From an uncultured Porphyromonadaceae bacterium (GTDB lineage: Bacteria > Bacteroidota > Bacteroidia > Bacteroidales > Muribaculaceae), in the NCBI GenBank assembly GCA_937989585.1, contig CALKRW010000039.1, positions 1 to 40,616 of the forward strand: a stretch of DNA of 40,616 nucleotides, in the 5' to 3' direction. This document shows, piece by piece, positions 26,129-34,925 of this stretch (position 1 is its first letter; each line of letters begins with the position of its first letter). The notes beneath the pieces are model-generated. The model ran no database searches, was not told the DNA's origin, and saw only the letters and a list, made by a program, of their open reading frames with translations. Position numbers and translations under genes: made by a program.

Positions 26129-26566
26129 ATGACTATTGACGAGAAACAAGACGAGATTATCGCGGAATTCTCCGAAATACCCGAGTGGCTTGACCGCTAC
26201 GCCTACATCATAGACCTGGCCCGCGACCTTCCGGTAATCGACGAGAAACTCAAGACCCCGGCCCACAAGATCGAGGGCTGCCAAAGCAGCGTGTGGATTG
26301 ACGCGCGCCTCGACGATGATGGCAAGGTGTACTACGCTGCCGATGCCGACGCCTTGATTGTCAAGGGTATAATCGCCATGATACTCGACGTGCTCAACGG
26401 CCACACTCCCCGCGAGATACTTGATGCCAAACTCTACTTCATCGACGAGATAGGCCTGAGCGAGAACCTCTCGCCCACGCGCTCGAACGGTGTGCTTGCC
26501 ATGCTGAAGCAGATAAGGCTTTACGCAACCGCCTTCCAGGCCCTCGAGGACTCGAAAAAGAAATAA
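26129..26566 (+). CDS. sufE: SufE-family sulfur acceptor
   Basis: A 145-residue cytoplasmic protein. SufE accepts persulfide from the cysteine desulfurase SufS and passes it to the SufBCD scaffold for Fe-S cluster assembly. The acceptor cysteine is Cys51 in IEGCQSSVW. Other family features are EIPEWLDRYAYIIDLARDLP near the N-terminus and LSPTRSNGVLAMLKQI near the C-terminus. The suf operon itself is not in the window. It follows the cyclase gene closely. Confidence 0.93.
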   Translation: MTIDEKQDEIIAEFSEIPEWLDRYAYIIDLARDLPVIDEKLKTPAHKIEGCQSSVWIDARLDDDGKVYYAADADALIVKGIIAMILDVLNGHTPREILDAKLYFIDEIGLSENLSPTRSNGVLAMLKQIRLYATAFQALEDSKKK

Positions 26567-26576
26567 CGGGCGCCGT

Positions 26577-26636
26577 TGCAGAATCTCGAATTGTAGGGAC
26601 GCACGGCTCGTGCGTCCGAAAATATCGAGTTCTGCA
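26577..26636. repeat. Nested palindrome, REP-like
   Basis: Outer arms TGCAGAATCTCGA (26577-26589) and TCGAGTTCTGCA (26625-26636) pair with one bulge. Inside sits a perfect 9-bp hairpin with loop GCT (26597-26617), GGACGCACG/CGTGCGTCC. The 60-bp unit lies between sufE and the TPR gene. Confidence 0.75.
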
Positions 26637-26720
26637 ATACCATCAGATCCGGAAAGTTTCCGCAAAAACAATAAGACAGAAAACATCACTCCCCTCACGA
26701 AATACATTCATCATTATCCT

Positions 26721-29700
26721 ATGAAACCCCAGACAACACGCCGCGCCCTGAGCATAGCCGCCGCGGCCGCCATCGGGCTCTCGGCCTTCGCCACGCCGCA
26801 GGACGCACTCGTCGCTCCCGGCAACGCGGGTCTCATCGCCCGAGCCGAAATGTTCTACCGTTCAGCCGACTGGCAGGCATGCCTCGACCAACTGGACATA
26901 GTCGACCCGACGGCCCTCAGCCCCGTGCAGGCCGAAGAGACTGCCTGGAAGCGGGCCATGGCCTCGTTCCATCTCCAGCGTCCCGGTACCCGCGACCTCT
27001 TCGAGCGCTTCATCGAGCGCTATCCCGCCTCGGTCTACCGTCAGGACGCCCGCATGCGCATAGCCGACTGCCTGTTCACCCAGAACTACGCCGAAGCCCT
27101 CGCGGCATACAATCTCGTCGACCCCGACGGACTGTCGCCCGAACTCAGGGACGACTACATATACCGCACCGCCTACTGCTACCTGCATCTCGGCGACTAC
27201 GACCAGGCTCTGAGCCGTTTCCAGTCGCTGGCCAACTCAGCGCAGTACGGTAACGCGGCACGTTTCTACCAGGGCTATATCGCATATGTCAAGGGTGACT
27301 ATCCCAAGGCTCTCGAATACTTCGGCGGCGTCGACACCTCGAGCGCTCCCGGCGACATGGCCGACTACTATCTCTGCCAGATATATTTCGCCCAGGGCGA
27401 GTACAACCGTGCGCTTACCACCGCCAGGGCTGTCCTCGGCCGTCCCACGGCTCACGCCGACTTCACAGCCGAGGCCAACCGCATAGCGGGCGAGAGCCTC
27501 TACCTGACAGGCCGCTCGGACGAGGCCATCCCGTATCTGCGCCGCTATGTCAGCGCCGTTGAGCGTCCCATACTCTCCACACTCTACATCCTCGGCCTGA
27601 GCGAATACGGCTCTGGCGACTACGAGGCCGCCGTCAAGACCCTCGCCCCCGTCGCCCAGGAAGAATCGTCGATGGGCCAGAACGCCAACCTCTACATAGG
27701 CCAGGCGCTGCTGAGGCTCGGCGACAAGGACGCCGCCATCATCTCGTTCGACCGCGCCCTGAACATGCGCTTTGACGAGGGCGCCCGCGAGAACGCCTAT
27801 TACAACTACGCCGTGGCCAAGTACATGGGCGGCACCGTACCGTTCGGCTCGGCTGTAAGTGTCTTCGAGGACTACCTCCGCCAGTATCCCAACAGCACGC
27901 ACGCCGAAGACGTGCGCGGCTACATCATCGACGGATGGATGACCGACAACAACTACGAGGCAGCCCTCGCCGCCATTGAGCGAGTCGACTCGCCCTCGGC
28001 CCGCGTGCTTACCGCCAAACAGCGCGTGCTCTACACCCTCGGCGCCCGCGACCTGGCCGGCGGACGCACCCGCGACGCCATCAAGCGCCTGGAGGAAGCC
28101 TCCGGACTGCGCAGGCATGACGCCGGAGTAGCCGCCGAGACCGACCTTGCGCTAGGCGAGGCCTATCTGCGCGACGGACGTCTCGATGACGCCGCCTCGC
28201 GCCTGCTTGCCTACATCGAGGAGGCTCCGGCAAACGCCGCCAACCGCCCCGTGGCATACTATGACCTCGGCTATACGCGCCTGGGCCAGAAAGAATACGA
28301 CAAGGCCGCCCAGAACTTCGCCCGCATTACCTCGGGACCCGCGTCCGCGGTATCGACCGAGGTTCTCGCCGACTCGTGGACACGCCTCGGCGACGCCAAC
28401 TACTATCAGAAAAACTGGGCCGACGCCGCCAACGCCTACCAGAAGGCGCTCGAACTCCAGCCCGCATCGGGCGACTTCCCCCTGTTCCAGCTCGCGGTCA
28501 TCGACGGCTACATCGGCAACTACGATGCAAAACTCGAGCGTCTGGCCGAATTTCGCCGCCTCTTCCCCACCTCGGCGCTGATGCCAGACGTGCTGCTGGA
28601 GAAGGCCGAGGCCGAGAGCCATCTGGGCCGTACCGCCAACGCCGAGCAGTCGCTTGCCGACCTCGGCCGCGAATATGCCCAGACCGCCCAGTCGCGTCAG
28701 GGACTTCTTCGCCTCGCCATAAGCCTCGACCAGCGCGGACAACGCGCCGAGGCCGACAAGACCTACCGCGAGATAATCAGCAGCTATCCCACCTCCGACG
28801 AGGCATCTCAGGCGCTCGAGGTACTCAAGGCACATGCCGCCGATGCAGGCACCATGGACGAACTCCTGAAGTTCGTGGCCTCGGTTGAGAACGCACCGAG
28901 CGTCGACATCGCCGAAGCCGAGCGACTGAGTTTCAAGGCGGCCGAGGAACTGTATCTCGAGAAGGAGGATGCCTCGCGCCTGCGCGCGTACATCAATCAG
29001 TACCCCAACGGGTCGGAAGCCGTGAAGGCGCTCGTCTATCTGATGGAAGACGCCGATGCCGAGGGTAACGATGACCGTGCCTACGACTATGCCTCGCGCA
29101 TCGTCAGCAACTATCCCGACAACGCGGCGGCTGAGGACGCGCTGACACTGAAGGCCGACATCGAGTACGACCGCGGTCAGGGCGAACTCGCCATGCAGTC
29201 GTGGCAGCAACTCGCCGCCCGTGCCTCGACTCCCGAGAACATGGCCCTGGCCCGCATGGGCATCATGCGCGTGGCCCGCGACATGAACGACGCAGACCGG
29301 ATGATCGAGTCCGCGGACGCAGTTCTCGCCTCCACGTCAGCCGGTGCAGAGGACCGCACCGAGGCCAACTTCTCACGCGCTCTCGGCCTGCAGATGAAGG
29401 GCCGCAACGACGAGGCCCGCAAGACATGGGAGTCGCAGAAGGATCTCACCGAGGACATCTACGGCGCAAAGTCGGCGGTATATCTTGCCCAGAGCCTGCT
29501 TGACGCAGGACAACTGCCCAAGGCCCGCAAGGTTGCCACCGAATTCGTCGGCAAGGCCACCTCGCACACATACTGGCTTGGCCGCGGATTCATCGTCCTC
29601 AGCGACATCGCCCGCGCACAGGGCAATACCTACGAGGCCGACTCGTTCCTCACTGCCCTGAAGAAAAACTATCCCGGCAACGAGCCCGACATCTTCAGCA

Positions 29701-29726
29701 TGATCGAGGAGCGACTGAAAAAGTAA
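26721..29726 (+). CDS. Large periplasmic TPR protein
   Basis: A 1001-residue protein from the ATG at 26721, where a signal peptide starts (basic KPQTTRR, then AAAAAIGLSAFA); the longer upstream frame has no such start and overlaps the 26577-26636 hairpin. After the signal almost the whole protein is tetratricopeptide repeats, about twenty or more helical pairs, for example AEMFYRSADWQACLDQL, AYCYLHLGDYDQALSRF, AARFYQGYIAYVKGDYPKAL, DANYYQKNWADAANAYQKAL and QYPNSTHAEDVRGYI. No enzymatic domain is present. TPR solenoids of this size scaffold envelope complexes. The barrel gene 69 nt downstream is the likely partner. The function is not known to me. Confidence 0.85.
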   Translation: MKPQTTRRALSIAAAAAIGLSAFATPQDALVAPGNAGLIARAEMFYRSADWQACLDQLDIVDPTALSPVQAEETAWKRAMASFHLQRPGTRDLFERFIERYPASVYRQDARMRIADCLFTQNYAEALAAYNLVDPDGLSPELRDDYIYRTAYCYLHLGDYDQALSRFQSLANSAQYGNAARFYQGYIAYVKGDYPKALEYFGGVDTSSAPGDMADYYLCQIYFAQGEYNRALTTARAVLGRPTAHADFTAEANRIAGESLYLTGRSDEAIPYLRRYVSAVERPILSTLYILGLSEYGSGDYEAAVKTLAPVAQEESSMGQNANLYIGQALLRLGDKDAAIISFDRALNMRFDEGARENAYYNYAVAKYMGGTVPFGSAVSVFEDYLRQYPNSTHAEDVRGYIIDGWMTDNNYEAALAAIERVDSPSARVLTAKQRVLYTLGARDLAGGRTRDAIKRLEEASGLRRHDAGVAAETDLALGEAYLRDGRLDDAASRLLAYIEEAPANAANRPVAYYDLGYTRLGQKEYDKAAQNFARITSGPASAVSTEVLADSWTRLGDANYYQKNWADAANAYQKALELQPASGDFPLFQLAVIDGYIGNYDAKLERLAEFRRLFPTSALMPDVLLEKAEAESHLGRTANAEQSLADLGREYAQTAQSRQGLLRLAISLDQRGQRAEADKTYREIISSYPTSDEASQALEVLKAHAADAGTMDELLKFVASVENAPSVDIAEAERLSFKAAEELYLEKEDASRLRAYINQYPNGSEAVKALVYLMEDADAEGNDDRAYDYASRIVSNYPDNAAAEDALTLKADIEYDRGQGELAMQSWQQLAARASTPENMALARMGIMRVARDMNDADRMIESADAVLASTSAGAEDRTEANFSRALGLQMKGRNDEARKTWESQKDLTEDIYGAKSAVYLAQSLLDAGQLPKARKVATEFVGKATSHTYWLGRGFIVLSDIARAQGNTYEADSFLTALKKNYPGNEPDIFSMIEERLKK

Positions 29727-29795
29727 TCCGCGACAAGGCAACCCACGAGAATCACGAAACAAGACTTATCATTGATCAGATTTCACAACAATTCG

Positions 29796-31613
29796 ATGAA
29801 AACCAAATATATAGCAACGGCAATAATGATGACGGCGTCCTGCGCCCTGCAGGCCCAGTCGCTCAGCGGCGAAGTCACACTCGAACGCACCATAACTCCC
29901 GCGGAGCGTCCCGCCAACCGCCTCGGCACCGTTTCGCCCGCCATACAGACCCCGCAGGTGAAACTGCGCGCCCTACAGCCGGCAAACTACAACGGCACAG
30001 GTCAGTTGTCGAGGTCGCTGACTCGCCTCGAGCCCGCGTCCTACGCCGACACCTTCGCCATAGACCCGTGGAAGGGTTATGTCTCGGCAGGCTATCTCCC
30101 GGGCCGCAATTTCGGCATCGAGGCCGGCTACGACCTCATCAGCACCCGCACTACCCGCCTCGGAACCTTCCTGAGTTTCAGCGGCGAGCAGCGCGAGGAG
30201 GACTCAGACTGGGTCCCAGGCATCGATGACAAACTGAAAACCGGCCATCAGGAATACACCGTAGGCGCAAGCCTCAGCACGGTGGTTGGCAACGGACGCC
30301 GCATCGACGGCACCGCGGCCTACACATTCTCCAACATGATAATGCCGCTCGGCCCGCAGAACGTCAAGGGCGGCGCGAACCATGCGCGCATAGCCCTCGG
30401 CTACGACTCGTCAACGGGCTCGATGCCCTGGCGCGCAGGCGTTTCGTACGGCTACTTCGGCTTCCGTCACGACACTCCCGCCGAGGTTGTTTATTCGCGG
30501 ACAAATCCCGCGCTCATCAACAACCCGACCGACAAGGTCGCTCCCGCCTCCGAGTCGCTCGTGAAACTCGACGGCGGACTCAGTTACGCCAAGGACAGTC
30601 ACCGCTGGGACCTCGGAATCGGCATTGACCTGCAGCATCTGAACAGACTGGCCCGGATCTGGCCCTCGTCCGTAGTGCTAGAGACCGAAAATCCGGATTC
30701 GGAAGGCGGCATGTGGCGTGCCGTACCCACATACTGGAACGAAGGCTCGCACACCCTCTCGGTGATAAGCCTGACCCCCTCATACAATCTCGGACGCGAC
30801 AAGGTAAGCCTGAGGCTCGGCGCACACGTCCAGTACACCACCGGCCCGCGCGGCAACAAATTCCGTGTCAGCCCCGACGTGAACTTGGCCTGGACTCCCT
30901 CGGCCCGCTTCGCCCTCGATGTAGACCTGACCGGCGGCGAGCGCATCAACTCGCTGGCATCGCTCTACGCCGAGTCGCCCTGGATGATACCGGCATTCAG
31001 TTACGAGCGCTCGAACCTGCCGTTCGTAATCGACGCCTCGGTGTCGTTCATACCCTTCAGGGGCTTCACCGTCCGGGCCTTCGGCGGCTTCGCGCTGGCC
31101 GACTCGTGGCTCATGCCCGAAGCCGTCGGCTACAACGAGCGGCCCCAGTACGGCTACCAGGACCTGCACGGCGCACACTACGGAGTCGAACTCGGCTACA
31201 GCCACCGCATATTCAGCCTGAAGACTTCGATCGAGGGCGCCACCTCGTCAGACGATGACGCCGAGAGCGGATACTACCTGTGGACCGACCGCGCATCCTT
31301 CGAGTTCAAGGCAAGCGCCGAGGTACGTCCCGTCAAACCCCTGAGCATCGAGCTCGGCTATCGTTTCCGCGGCGACCGCAAGGTGTTCTTCATGGAGCCC
31401 CAGTGTTTCGGCGCGATAGCATGGCTCGCCCCCGACGGTACGCATGACCTCGGGGACATCAGCGACCTTAGCCTCAACGCGACGTGGCGTTTCAACGACA
31501 GACTCTCGGTATTCGCCAACCTCGACAACCTGCTGTGCAAGCGCTACCACCTGATCTACGAAGTGCCCTCGGCACGTCTGGGCGGTCTCGTCGGCGTAAC
31601 CTTCAAGTTCTGA
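29796..31613 (+). CDS. Outer-membrane beta-barrel without a clear plug domain
   Basis: A 605-residue protein from the ATG at 29796 (MKTKYIATAIMMTASCALQAQ, signal peptide); an in-frame TTG eight codons earlier is not preferred. A linker of about 70 Pro-rich residues (TPAERPANRLG) leads directly into alternating strands (GYVSAGYLPGRNFGIEAGYDL, RIALGYDSSTG). The rest has the pattern of the C-terminal barrel of TonB-dependent receptors, ending VGVTFKF with a terminal aromatic. No carboxypeptidase-like or plug motifs are seen. It is coupled to the TPR gene, so a structural or transport complex is inferred. Confidence 0.75.
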   Translation: MKTKYIATAIMMTASCALQAQSLSGEVTLERTITPAERPANRLGTVSPAIQTPQVKLRALQPANYNGTGQLSRSLTRLEPASYADTFAIDPWKGYVSAGYLPGRNFGIEAGYDLISTRTTRLGTFLSFSGEQREEDSDWVPGIDDKLKTGHQEYTVGASLSTVVGNGRRIDGTAAYTFSNMIMPLGPQNVKGGANHARIALGYDSSTGSMPWRAGVSYGYFGFRHDTPAEVVYSRTNPALINNPTDKVAPASESLVKLDGGLSYAKDSHRWDLGIGIDLQHLNRLARIWPSSVVLETENPDSEGGMWRAVPTYWNEGSHTLSVISLTPSYNLGRDKVSLRLGAHVQYTTGPRGNKFRVSPDVNLAWTPSARFALDVDLTGGERINSLASLYAESPWMIPAFSYERSNLPFVIDASVSFIPFRGFTVRAFGGFALADSWLMPEAVGYNERPQYGYQDLHGAHYGVELGYSHRIFSLKTSIEGATSSDDDAESGYYLWTDRASFEFKASAEVRPVKPLSIELGYRFRGDRKVFFMEPQCFGAIAWLAPDGTHDLGDISDLSLNATWRFNDRLSVFANLDNLLCKRYHLIYEVPSARLGGLVGVTFKF

Positions 31614-31682
31614 AAAAGGCGCGGAGGGCGCGTCAGTGCTACTTTTTAGGGCGATTTATGCCGAATAACCAAATTTTTATCG

Positions 31683-31690
31683 TATATTTG
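31683..31690 (+). promoter_or_regulatory. -7 element upstream of secDF
   Basis: TATATTTG matches TAnnTTTG and lies about 115 nt before the secDF ATG. No good TTTG is seen at 19-21 nt upstream. Confidence 0.5.
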
Positions 31691-31805
31691 CACGCTGAAA
31701 ATTATGCCGTATGGTGTCTGCCGACTTTTTCGATAGAAAATTTCGGTCAGACGCCCTATCCAGTCGAATTCAATAATTAATCAATTCTTAACATATTTCT
31801 TAAAC

Positions 31806-34700
31806 ATGCAAAGCAAAGGAAAATTAGGCAGCATCCTGGCAGGTGTCATCGCCGTATTCCTCATTCTGGTCTGCGCATTCTATCTGTCGTTCACCTTTGT
31901 GAACAGCAGTTACGAGGACCAGGCTGAAGAGTATGCGAAGAACATCTCGAAAAATGCCGCCAATGTCGACGAAGCCTACAACGATGCCTACAAGGCATAC
32001 ATGGACTCGCTCGGCGAGCAGAAAGTCTATCTGGGATACACTCTCAGCGAAGTACGTAAATGGGGCGTCAACCTCGGCCTCGACCTGAAGGGCGGTATGA
32101 ACGTCACCCTCGAGGTCGACATGCCCGACATGATGCGCCAGCTCGCCACCACCAAAAACGACTCGACACTCGAGAAAGCCATCTCGGCCACCGACGCCCT
32201 CGTTCAGGCCAACCCGGAACAGGACTACGTCACCGCCTTCATCGGCGAATACCGCAAGGCCAATCCGGACGCAGACCTCTCGGTCGTCTTCGAGAATACC
32301 GTCAAGAGCAACAATGACGCAAAGGCCATCCAGAACATCACCACTGCAATCAACGACGTTGTCGAGACCTCGGCCACACAGACACTGCGCAAACGTATCG
32401 ACCAGTTCGGCGTCGTCTCGCCCAACATCCAGATTCTGGAAGGCAAGACCGGCCAGATCCTTCTCGAACTTCCCGGCGTGAAGGACCACGCACGTGTCAC
32501 CGAACTGCTCCAGCGCTCGGCTAACCTCGAGTTCTATCTGACCTATCCCGAAGGCCAGGTCATCGGTGACCTGCAGAACGTCGTCGCTGCAGCAGCCCGC
32601 GACTCTGTCGCCTCGGGCAAGGTACTTGCCAGCGTGCTCAACGCCCATGCCAATCAGATCAACCCCGGTTACGTTATCGCCGGCTATGCAGCCAACGGAA
32701 CAGAAATGAAGGCCGTCGACTCGCTTGTGGCACGCTACAGCAACCTCCTTCCCTCCGACCTCAAGCTGTGCTGGGGCGTCAAGCCCGAGGTGCAGACCGC
32801 CAAGGACGGCAAGGAAACCAAACTCGGCTATGCCCTCTACACACTGAAAACCGTTGACGGCGGTCCCGTACTCGACGGCGAGGTCGTTGTAGACGCATCG
32901 ACCGACTTCGACCAGCAGGGCTTCAAGGGTCAGGAAGTGTCCATGACCATGAACTCCGAAGGCGCCCGCGCATGGGCAAACATCACCGGCAGCCACATCA
33001 ACGAGGCTGTTGCCATCACCCTTGACGGCCAGGTTTACTCGGCTCCCAACGTCAACGACAAGATCGAGGGCGGCCGCTCGTCGATCACCGGCAACTTCAC
33101 CGTCGAGGAGGCCAAGGACCTTGCGAACGTCCTCAAGGCCGGCAAGATGAAGGCCAAACTGAACATCATCTCCGACATGGTCATCGGCCCGTCTCTGGGT
33201 CAGCAGGCCATTGATGCCGGCATGATATCGTTTATCGTGGCACTCGTGCTCCTGATGATATTCATGTGCGCCTTCTACGGACTCATTCCCGGCCTCATCA
33301 CCAACCTCTGTCTGGTGTTCAACCTGTTCTTCACATTCGGTATCCTGGCGTCGTTCCAGGCTGTACTGACCATGTCGGGTATCGCCGGTATCGTGCTTTC
33401 GCTCGGTATGGCCGTTGACGCCAACGTGCTTATCTTCGAGCGTGCCAAAGAGGAGCTCCGCGCCGGCAAGAATGTGCGCAACGCCATCTCCGACGGTTAC
33501 TCGAACGCCTTCTCGGCCATCTTCGACTCGAACCTCACCTCCATCATCACAGGCGTCATCCTGATGTTCTTCGGCACAGGTCCCATCAAGGGTTTTGCCA
33601 CCACCCTCATCATCGGTATCGTCTGCTCGTTCTTCACGGCAGTATACCTGAGCCGCCTGTTCTTCATCTGGGGCGCCAACTCCAAGGTGTTCCAGAACCT
33701 GACGTTCACAACCTCGCTCTCGCGCCGCATGTTCGTCAACGCCAAGATCAACTTCATCGGCCAGCGCAAGGTCTCGTTCTCGATCGTAGCCGCCCTAGTC
33801 CTGGTGTTCATCGCATCGCTGTTCGTCAAGAGCCTCAACCCCGGCATCGACTTCTCCGGCGGCCGCAACTATGTTGTCAAGTTCGAGAAGGAGGTCAACC
33901 CCGTCGAGGTCAAGGAAGCCCTCTCGCCCCTGTTCGACGGCAAGGTATCTGTAATCACCATCGAGTCGTCCAACCAGGTACGTATCTCCACCAACTACAA
34001 GATTGAGGAGAACGATGCCGCCACCGACCAGGAAATCACTGACAAACTCTATCAGGGCCTGACCAAGGGCGGATTCATCGACAAGGCTATGTCTGCCGAG
34101 GAATTCTCGACCACTGACGCCACCAAGGGCATCGTGTCATCGCAGAAGGTCGGTCCTACAGTCGCCGACGACATGAAGACCGACGCCTACATCGCCGTGA
34201 CACTGGCGCTGCTGGCAATGTTCCTATACATCCTTCTCCGCTTCCGTAACGTGGCCTTCTCGCTCGGCGCACTCGCTGCCGTCGCGTTTACCGCGTTCTC
34301 CATCATCGGCTTCTACTCGTTGCTGTGGGGTGTGCTGCCCTTCGCAATGGAGATTGACCAGACGTTCATCGCGGCTATCCTGACTGTCATCGGTTATCAG
34401 ATTAATGATACCGTGGTCGTGTTCGACCGCGTGCGCGAGAACATCGGTCTGTATCCCAAGCAGGATTTCTTCACCACACTGAACAAGTCGATCAACTCGA
34501 CCCTGGGCCGTACCATCATGACCTCGGCATCGACCATGCTCGTTCTGCTGTGTATCTTCATCCTCGGCGGTGAGGCCATCCGCTCGTTCGTCTTCGCAAT
34601 GATTCTCGGTGTCATCATCGGTACGCTGGCGACCATCTACGTTGCCTCGCCCGTTGCTTACATCGCAAACAGGATGCGTCGCAAGAACCTCGCAAAATAA
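31806..34700 (+). CDS. secDF: SecDF fusion, protein translocase accessory subunit
   Basis: A 964-residue fusion of SecD and SecF, usual in Bacteroidetes. It uses the proton motive force to complete Sec-dependent export at the inner membrane. The SecD half has TM1 (residues 9-29), the D1-like GLDLKGGMNVTLEVD, a large periplasmic P1 domain and a TM cluster (IVALVLLMIFMCAFYGL onward), with the conserved VDANVLIFERAKEE. The SecF half begins near residue 640 (FIGQRKVSFS) with GIDFSGGRNYVVKF and ends with a second TM cluster including NDTVVVFDRVREN. All key family motifs are present. It is monocistronic. Confidence 0.97.
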   Translation: MQSKGKLGSILAGVIAVFLILVCAFYLSFTFVNSSYEDQAEEYAKNISKNAANVDEAYNDAYKAYMDSLGEQKVYLGYTLSEVRKWGVNLGLDLKGGMNVTLEVDMPDMMRQLATTKNDSTLEKAISATDALVQANPEQDYVTAFIGEYRKANPDADLSVVFENTVKSNNDAKAIQNITTAINDVVETSATQTLRKRIDQFGVVSPNIQILEGKTGQILLELPGVKDHARVTELLQRSANLEFYLTYPEGQVIGDLQNVVAAAARDSVASGKVLASVLNAHANQINPGYVIAGYAANGTEMKAVDSLVARYSNLLPSDLKLCWGVKPEVQTAKDGKETKLGYALYTLKTVDGGPVLDGEVVVDASTDFDQQGFKGQEVSMTMNSEGARAWANITGSHINEAVAITLDGQVYSAPNVNDKIEGGRSSITGNFTVEEAKDLANVLKAGKMKAKLNIISDMVIGPSLGQQAIDAGMISFIVALVLLMIFMCAFYGLIPGLITNLCLVFNLFFTFGILASFQAVLTMSGIAGIVLSLGMAVDANVLIFERAKEELRAGKNVRNAISDGYSNAFSAIFDSNLTSIITGVILMFFGTGPIKGFATTLIIGIVCSFFTAVYLSRLFFIWGANSKVFQNLTFTTSLSRRMFVNAKINFIGQRKVSFSIVAALVLVFIASLFVKSLNPGIDFSGGRNYVVKFEKEVNPVEVKEALSPLFDGKVSVITIESSNQVRISTNYKIEENDAATDQEITDKLYQGLTKGGFIDKAMSAEEFSTTDATKGIVSSQKVGPTVADDMKTDAYIAVTLALLAMFLYILLRFRNVAFSLGALAAVAFTAFSIIGFYSLLWGVLPFAMEIDQTFIAAILTVIGYQINDTVVVFDRVRENIGLYPKQDFFTTLNKSINSTLGRTIMTSASTMLVLLCIFILGGEAIRSFVFAMILGVIIGTLATIYVASPVAYIANRMRRKNLAK

Positions 34701-34708
34701 GCAAAGTG

Positions 34709-34764
34709 ATATCTAAGCAAAGAGCGTCGCTCCTATCGTGGGGCGACGCTCTTTGTTTAGATAT
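34709..34764. terminator. Bidirectional terminator between secDF and dnaX
   Basis: A 15-bp stem (34719-34733 with 34740-34754) is extended by ATATCTAA/TTAGATAT. T-rich flanks lie on both sides, between the convergent secDF and dnaX. Confidence 0.8.
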
Positions 34765-34765
34765 T

Positions 34766-34925
34766 AGGTCAGAGTTATTAGGTGCAAAGTAAGTAAAAAG
34801 TCAGAGTGACAGGCTGCTAAGCAATCAATTCTTGCTTCACAACTTGTGACTCTGACTTATGACTTATGGTAATTCTGACCTTTACTTATGTTACTTCGTA
34901 ACTTGTAACTATGACTTAAGACTTA
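34766..34925. repeat. Nested inverted repeats with 'acttatgac' words
   Basis: Outer arms 34766-34777 and 34870-34881 match at 11 of 12 positions (AGGTCAGAGTTA). Inner arms 34798-34807 and 34849-34858 are perfect (AAGTCAGAGT), and an innermost AAGCAA/TTGCTT pair lies at 34819-34837. After this come ACTTATGACTTATGG, GTTACTTCGTAAC and ACTATGACTTAAGACTTA, similar to 17630-17695. Confidence 0.65.

Noticed and set aside
28152..29210. 352-codon minus-strand frame opposite the TPR gene
   Set aside because: Shadow frame; the TPR pattern on the plus strand is continuous.
31824..32996. 390-codon minus-strand frame opposite secDF
   Set aside because: Antisense shadow created by codon bias; secDF motifs on the other strand are unambiguous.
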